A stretch of 64,000 bases of DNA from assembly GCF_040081985.1 (NCBI RefSeq), contig NZ_JBEBMH010000007.1, forward strand, positions 186,001 to 250,000, in the 5' to 3' direction. This stretch comes from Kumtagia yinganensis (GTDB taxonomy: Bacteria > Pseudomonadota > Alphaproteobacteria > Rhizobiales > Rhizobiaceae). This document shows positions 61,124 through 64,000 of the stretch, piece by piece; the first letter of the stretch is position 1, and each line of letters starts with the position of its first letter. The translations under genes and the position numbers were made by a program. Below the pieces are notes generated by a model. The model searched no databases and was not told where the DNA came from. It was given only the letters and a program-made list of their open reading frames with translations.

Positions 61124-62974
61124 GTGGCACAGGCAATATCGGCGGCCGCCGGCAAGGGTTACAATTTCGTCGATCACAAATTCGACGTGGTGGTGGTGGG
61201 CGCCGGCGGCGCCGGCCTGCGGGCCACGCTGGGCATGGCCGAGCAGGGGCTGCGCACCGCCTGCATCACGAAAGTCTTCCCGACGCGCTCGCACACCGTC
61301 GCCGCTCAGGGCGGTATCGCCGCGTCGCTGGCCAATATGGGGCCGGACAACTGGCAGTGGCACATGTACGACACCGTCAAGGGGTCGGACTGGCTGGGCG
61401 ACGTCGACGCCATGGAATATATGGTGCAGCAGGCGCCGGCGGCGGTCTACGAGCTTGAGCACTACGGCGTTCCTTTCTCGCGCACCGAGGAAGGAAAGAT
61501 CTACCAGCGGCCTTTCGGTGGCCACATGACCCAGTTCGGCGAAGGCCCGCCGGTGCAGCGCACCTGCGCCGCCGCCGACCGCACCGGCCACGCCATCCTG
61601 CACACGCTCTACGGCCAGTCGCTGCGCCACAACGCGCAGTTCTTCATCGAATATTTCGCGCTCGACCTGATCATGGAGCCGGACGGCCGCTGCACCGGCG
61701 TGGTCGCCTGGAACCTCGACGACGGCACGATCCACCGCTTTTCGGCAAAAATGGTGGTGCTGGCGACGGGCGGTTATGGCCGTGCCTATTTCTCGGCGAC
61801 CTCGGCGCACACCTGCACCGGCGACGGCGGCGGCATGGTGGCGCGCGCCGGGCTGCCGCTGCAGGACATGGAGTTCGTGCAGTTCCACCCGACCGGCATC
61901 TACGGCGCGGGATGCCTGATCACCGAGGGTGCGCGCGGCGAGGGCGGCTATCTCGTCAATTCCGAGGGCGAGCGTTTCATGGAACGCTACGCGCCGTCGG
62001 CCAAGGACCTTGCGTCGCGCGACGTGGTCTCGCGCTGCATGACGCTGGAGATCCGCGAGGGGCGCGGCGTCGGCAAGAACAAGGACCACATTTTTCTGCA
62101 CCTCGACCACCTCGACCCGGCGGTGCTGCACGAGCGGCTGCCTGGCATCTCGGAATCGGCGAAGATTTTTGCCGGCGTCGACGTGACCCGCGAGCCGATC
62201 CCGGTGCTGCCGACGGTGCATTACAATATGGGCGGCGTGCCGACGAACTATTGGGGCGAGGTGCTGAACCCGACGCCGGAGGAGCCGGACCGCGTGTCGC
62301 CCGGGCTGATGGCTGTGGGCGAAGCGGGCTGCGCCTCCGTGCACGGCGCCAACCGGCTGGGCTCCAATTCCCTGATCGACCTGGTCGTGTTCGGCCGCGC
62401 CGCGGCGATCCGCGCCGGCCAGGTGATCGACCGCAACGCGCCGATCCCGGCCGTCAACGAGGCGTCGGTCGACAAGATCATGGAGCGCTTCGACCGGCTG
62501 CGGAATGCCAACGGCTCGACGCCGACCGCCGTGCTGCGGGAAAAGATGCAGCGCGCCATGCAGGAGGACGCCGCCGTGTTCCGCACGCAGGAATCGCTGG
62601 AAAACGGCTGCAAGCGCATCTCGGAAATCTGGGGCGAGCTGAAGGACATAAAAGTCTCCGACCGCTCGATGATCTGGAACTCCGACCTGGTCGAGACGCT
62701 GGAACTGGAAAACCTGATGGCCAACGCCATCGCCACTGTCTATGGCGCGGAGGCCCGCAAGGAGAGCCGCGGCTCGCACGCCCGCGAGGATTATGCCGAG
62801 GGTCCGTATGGCGGGCGCGACGACGCCAACTGGCGCAAGCACACGCTGGCCTGGGTCGATCCGTCGGGAAAAGTGACGCTGGGCTACCGCCCGGTGCATA
62901 CGGAGACGACGCTGCCGGTCGAGCAGGGTGGCATCGATCCGAAGAAGATCGCGCCCAAGGCGCGGGTCTACTAG
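61124..62974 (+). CDS. sdhA: Succinate dehydrogenase flavoprotein subunit
   Basis: A 616-residue FAD enzyme that oxidises succinate to fumarate in the citric-acid cycle. FDVVVVGAGGAGLRATLG binds FAD, His57 in RSHTVAAQGG carries the covalent flavin, and catalytic segments QFHPTGIYGAGCLITEGARGEGG and HGANRLGSNSL are intact. It starts at GTG 61124, within five bases of sdhD. The expected sdhB is not next; an unrelated gene follows nine bases after the stop. Confidence 0.97.
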   Translation: MAQAISAAAGKGYNFVDHKFDVVVVGAGGAGLRATLGMAEQGLRTACITKVFPTRSHTVAAQGGIAASLANMGPDNWQWHMYDTVKGSDWLGDVDAMEYMVQQAPAAVYELEHYGVPFSRTEEGKIYQRPFGGHMTQFGEGPPVQRTCAAADRTGHAILHTLYGQSLRHNAQFFIEYFALDLIMEPDGRCTGVVAWNLDDGTIHRFSAKMVVLATGGYGRAYFSATSAHTCTGDGGGMVARAGLPLQDMEFVQFHPTGIYGAGCLITEGARGEGGYLVNSEGERFMERYAPSAKDLASRDVVSRCMTLEIREGRGVGKNKDHIFLHLDHLDPAVLHERLPGISESAKIFAGVDVTREPIPVLPTVHYNMGGVPTNYWGEVLNPTPEEPDRVSPGLMAVGEAGCASVHGANRLGSNSLIDLVVFGRAAAIRAGQVIDRNAPIPAVNEASVDKIMERFDRLRNANGSTPTAVLREKMQRAMQEDAAVFRTQESLENGCKRISEIWGELKDIKVSDRSMIWNSDLVETLELENLMANAIATVYGAEARKESRGSHAREDYAEGPYGGRDDANWRKHTLAWVDPSGKVTLGYRPVHTETTLPVEQGGIDPKKIAPKARVY

Positions 62975-62983
62975 GGCACACAG

Positions 62984-63802
62984 ATGAGCGCTGCGCCCCA
63001 CGTTCTGTCAGGCAGCGCTTTGACCTGCATCATGGCCTTCGCGCTGGTGTGCATGGAGGCACGCGCGGAGGAGATTTCCCCGGGTGGCTCGACAATCCAC
63101 CGCTATGAAAATGTTGTGCCGGACCATAGCACCCCCGAAGGCGAAGCGATCCATCTGAAGGATATTGAAGAGCAGCTAAAACCCCTGTTGGGCGAAGGCT
63201 ACGTATTCCACGAGATAGAATCGACTTCGGTTCACTTGGATGTGCTGGTATTCCCGCCCAGACAGGAGCGCAACCGGTGGACGTTCGTGACGAGCGGGAT
63301 GAGCGATAGAGCAATGTCAACGCCGGAAGGGCTTGATCCGGCGGATTATGGATTTTCAGAGCTGGTGATTGCCCTCCCCGGCAATTGGTTCACCAAGGAC
63401 GAAAAAGGCATGATCCCCGAAGCAGAGCTTGGGGATTGGAACAGGTACTGGCCTGTTGGTACTCTAAAATTCCTTGCCCGTTTTCCCCACGAATACAGAA
63501 CCTGGTTGTGGGAAGGGCATTCTGTCCCGAACGGCGCTCCAGCGGAGCCATTTTCGCCCAATACCAAATTGGATGGTGTCGTTCTGACACCGCTTCATGA
63601 CTGGCCGGAACAATACCGGACGGTCGAAGCGTCGGACGGGACGAGAATTGGTCTATTCGCCGTAGTTCCGGTCTATCCCGACGAAATGCAGGCCAAGCTG
63701 GACCTCGGGTTCGATGTTCTGATGCCGGCCTTTGCCAAAGCTGGCGTATCCGAAATGGTCGTCGAAACGCGTCCAAGCGTTGCGCCGGGGCTGCCGCGAT
63801 GA
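62984..63802 (+). CDS. Suppressor-of-fused (SUFU) domain protein
   Basis: A 272-residue protein. After a signal-like hydrophobic start (LTCIMAFALVCMEARA), TSVHLDVLVFPPRQERNRWTF, VTSGMSDRAM, ELVIALPGNWF and a C-terminal LGFDVLMPAFAKAG are typical of bacterial SUFU proteins. In other bacteria these are often immunity proteins in polymorphic-toxin loci; no toxin gene is visible here. It is nine bases after sdhA and overlaps the next gene by four. Composition is slightly less GC-rich than sdhA, suggesting acquisition. Confidence 0.78.
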   Translation: MSAAPHVLSGSALTCIMAFALVCMEARAEEISPGGSTIHRYENVVPDHSTPEGEAIHLKDIEEQLKPLLGEGYVFHEIESTSVHLDVLVFPPRQERNRWTFVTSGMSDRAMSTPEGLDPADYGFSELVIALPGNWFTKDEKGMIPEAELGDWNRYWPVGTLKFLARFPHEYRTWLWEGHSVPNGAPAEPFSPNTKLDGVVLTPLHDWPEQYRTVEASDGTRIGLFAVVPVYPDEMQAKLDLGFDVLMPAFAKAGVSEMVVETRPSVAPGLPR

Positions 63803-64000
63803 CGACGGTCGGCTATTCAGGCAATGCGCTGGCTGTCAAACTTGGCCTGAAGCCGGATATGACGACGGCCTTCGCCGCATTGCCGGCGGAATTGGAGGAA
63901 CTGGCGAGCGCGGCAGATTTCGCAACCGTCGAGCGCTTCGGCGACTGGTCAGGTCTTCACGGCAGGAACCAAGTCTACAATGCAATCCACGCTTTCACCA
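63799..64000 (+). CDS. DUF3052-like protein, N-terminal part (right edge cut)
   Basis: The first 67 residues are in the window: MTTVGYSGNALAVKLGLKPD, then AALPAELEELASAADF and GDWSGLHGRNQVYNAIHAFT. The YSGNALAVKLGLKPD start fits DUF3052, whose members begin YSGTPL-KKLG. It overlaps the SUFU gene stop by four bases (ATGA), so both are co-translated. Function is unknown. Confidence 0.65.
   Translation, partial: MTTVGYSGNALAVKLGLKPDMTTAFAALPAELEELASAADFATVERFGDWSGLHGRNQVYNAIHAFT

Noticed and set aside
61097..63001. 634-residue open frame on the minus strand
   Set aside because: Antisense shadow of sdhA; the sense protein is fully conserved.

Overview
The window is high-GC, densely packed DNA that looks like the chromosome of an alphaproteobacterium in the Rhizobiales, most likely Phyllobacteriaceae/Mesorhizobium-like. 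The reasons are the three-subunit pntAA-pntAB-pntB transhydrogenase, a fused 1157-residue indolepyruvate oxidoreductase, CtrA-type boxes, many TRAP/HAAT-type transport genes, and at least two families of palindromic intergenic repeats of the kind rhizobia carry. No rRNA, tRNA, CRISPR array, transposase, integrase or origin was seen.

Layout. 1-3.6 kb: the end of an AldA-like aldehyde dehydrogenase, a GT42-like glycosyltransferase, a tautomerase, and a GntR regulator flanked on both sides by decayed catabolic genes (the end of a UxaA-type dehydratase and a HyuA/HyuB-type scar). 3.7-7.2 kb: DUF899 protein, GST, Dps, a 24-residue membrane peptide and a larger membrane protein. 7.2-12.9 kb: a LysR regulator divergent from a purine-salvage run (membrane urate oxidase PuuD, guanine deaminase, UPF0303 protein, glycerate 2-kinase). 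12.9-15.6 kb: the UdgX / radical SAM DNA-repair pair. 15.7-18.5 kb: a gamma-glutamylpolyamine-synthetase-like enzyme and a class III aminotransferase. 18.5-19.1 kb: ParDE. 19.2-21.5 kb: CobW metal chaperone and WD40 protein separated by a palindromic repeat. 21.7-22.6 kb: an unknown Gly/Ala-rich protein whose coding region carries a palindromic repeat; a paralogue with the same arrangement lies at 57.9-58.9 kb.

23-27.6 kb: MarR, an EamA permease, a LacI regulator with probable CTG start, a 2-hydroxyacid dehydrogenase and a gamma-glutamyl-GABA-hydrolase-like amidotransferase. 28-32.2 kb: a TRAP transporter whose binding-protein gene converges on its permease genes. 32.4-39.2 kb: an orphan livH-like permease, CGNR regulator, lipoprotein, methyltransferase and the indolepyruvate oxidoreductase. 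39.3-42.7 kb: a membrane GGDEF-EAL protein and a FeeM-like N-acyl amino acid synthase, each preceded by a CtrA-like box.

42.8-50.6 kb: an acyl-CoA ligase plus a complete branched-chain-amino-acid-type (HAAT) ABC transporter in one long operon, with a DUF3096 micro-protein and with palindromes or hairpins at four junctions. 50.7-54.8 kb: a cytochrome aa3 subunit IV and the pnt operon, which has an extra exported-protein gene inserted before pntB. 54.9-57.7 kb: VapBC, a LysE exporter and an MFS pump under a SoxR/MerR-type promoter. 59.5-64 kb: a lipoprotein and sdhCDA, followed not by sdhB but by a SUFU-domain gene and the start of a DUF3052 gene.

The most unusual structures are the palindromes translated inside the two paralogous Gly/Ala-rich genes, the repeat-punctuated ABC operon, the two decayed genes around the GntR regulator with its apparently intact twin operators, and the unexplained inserts in the pnt and sdh operons. 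Function assignments come from motif recognition by eye; no database search was possible.
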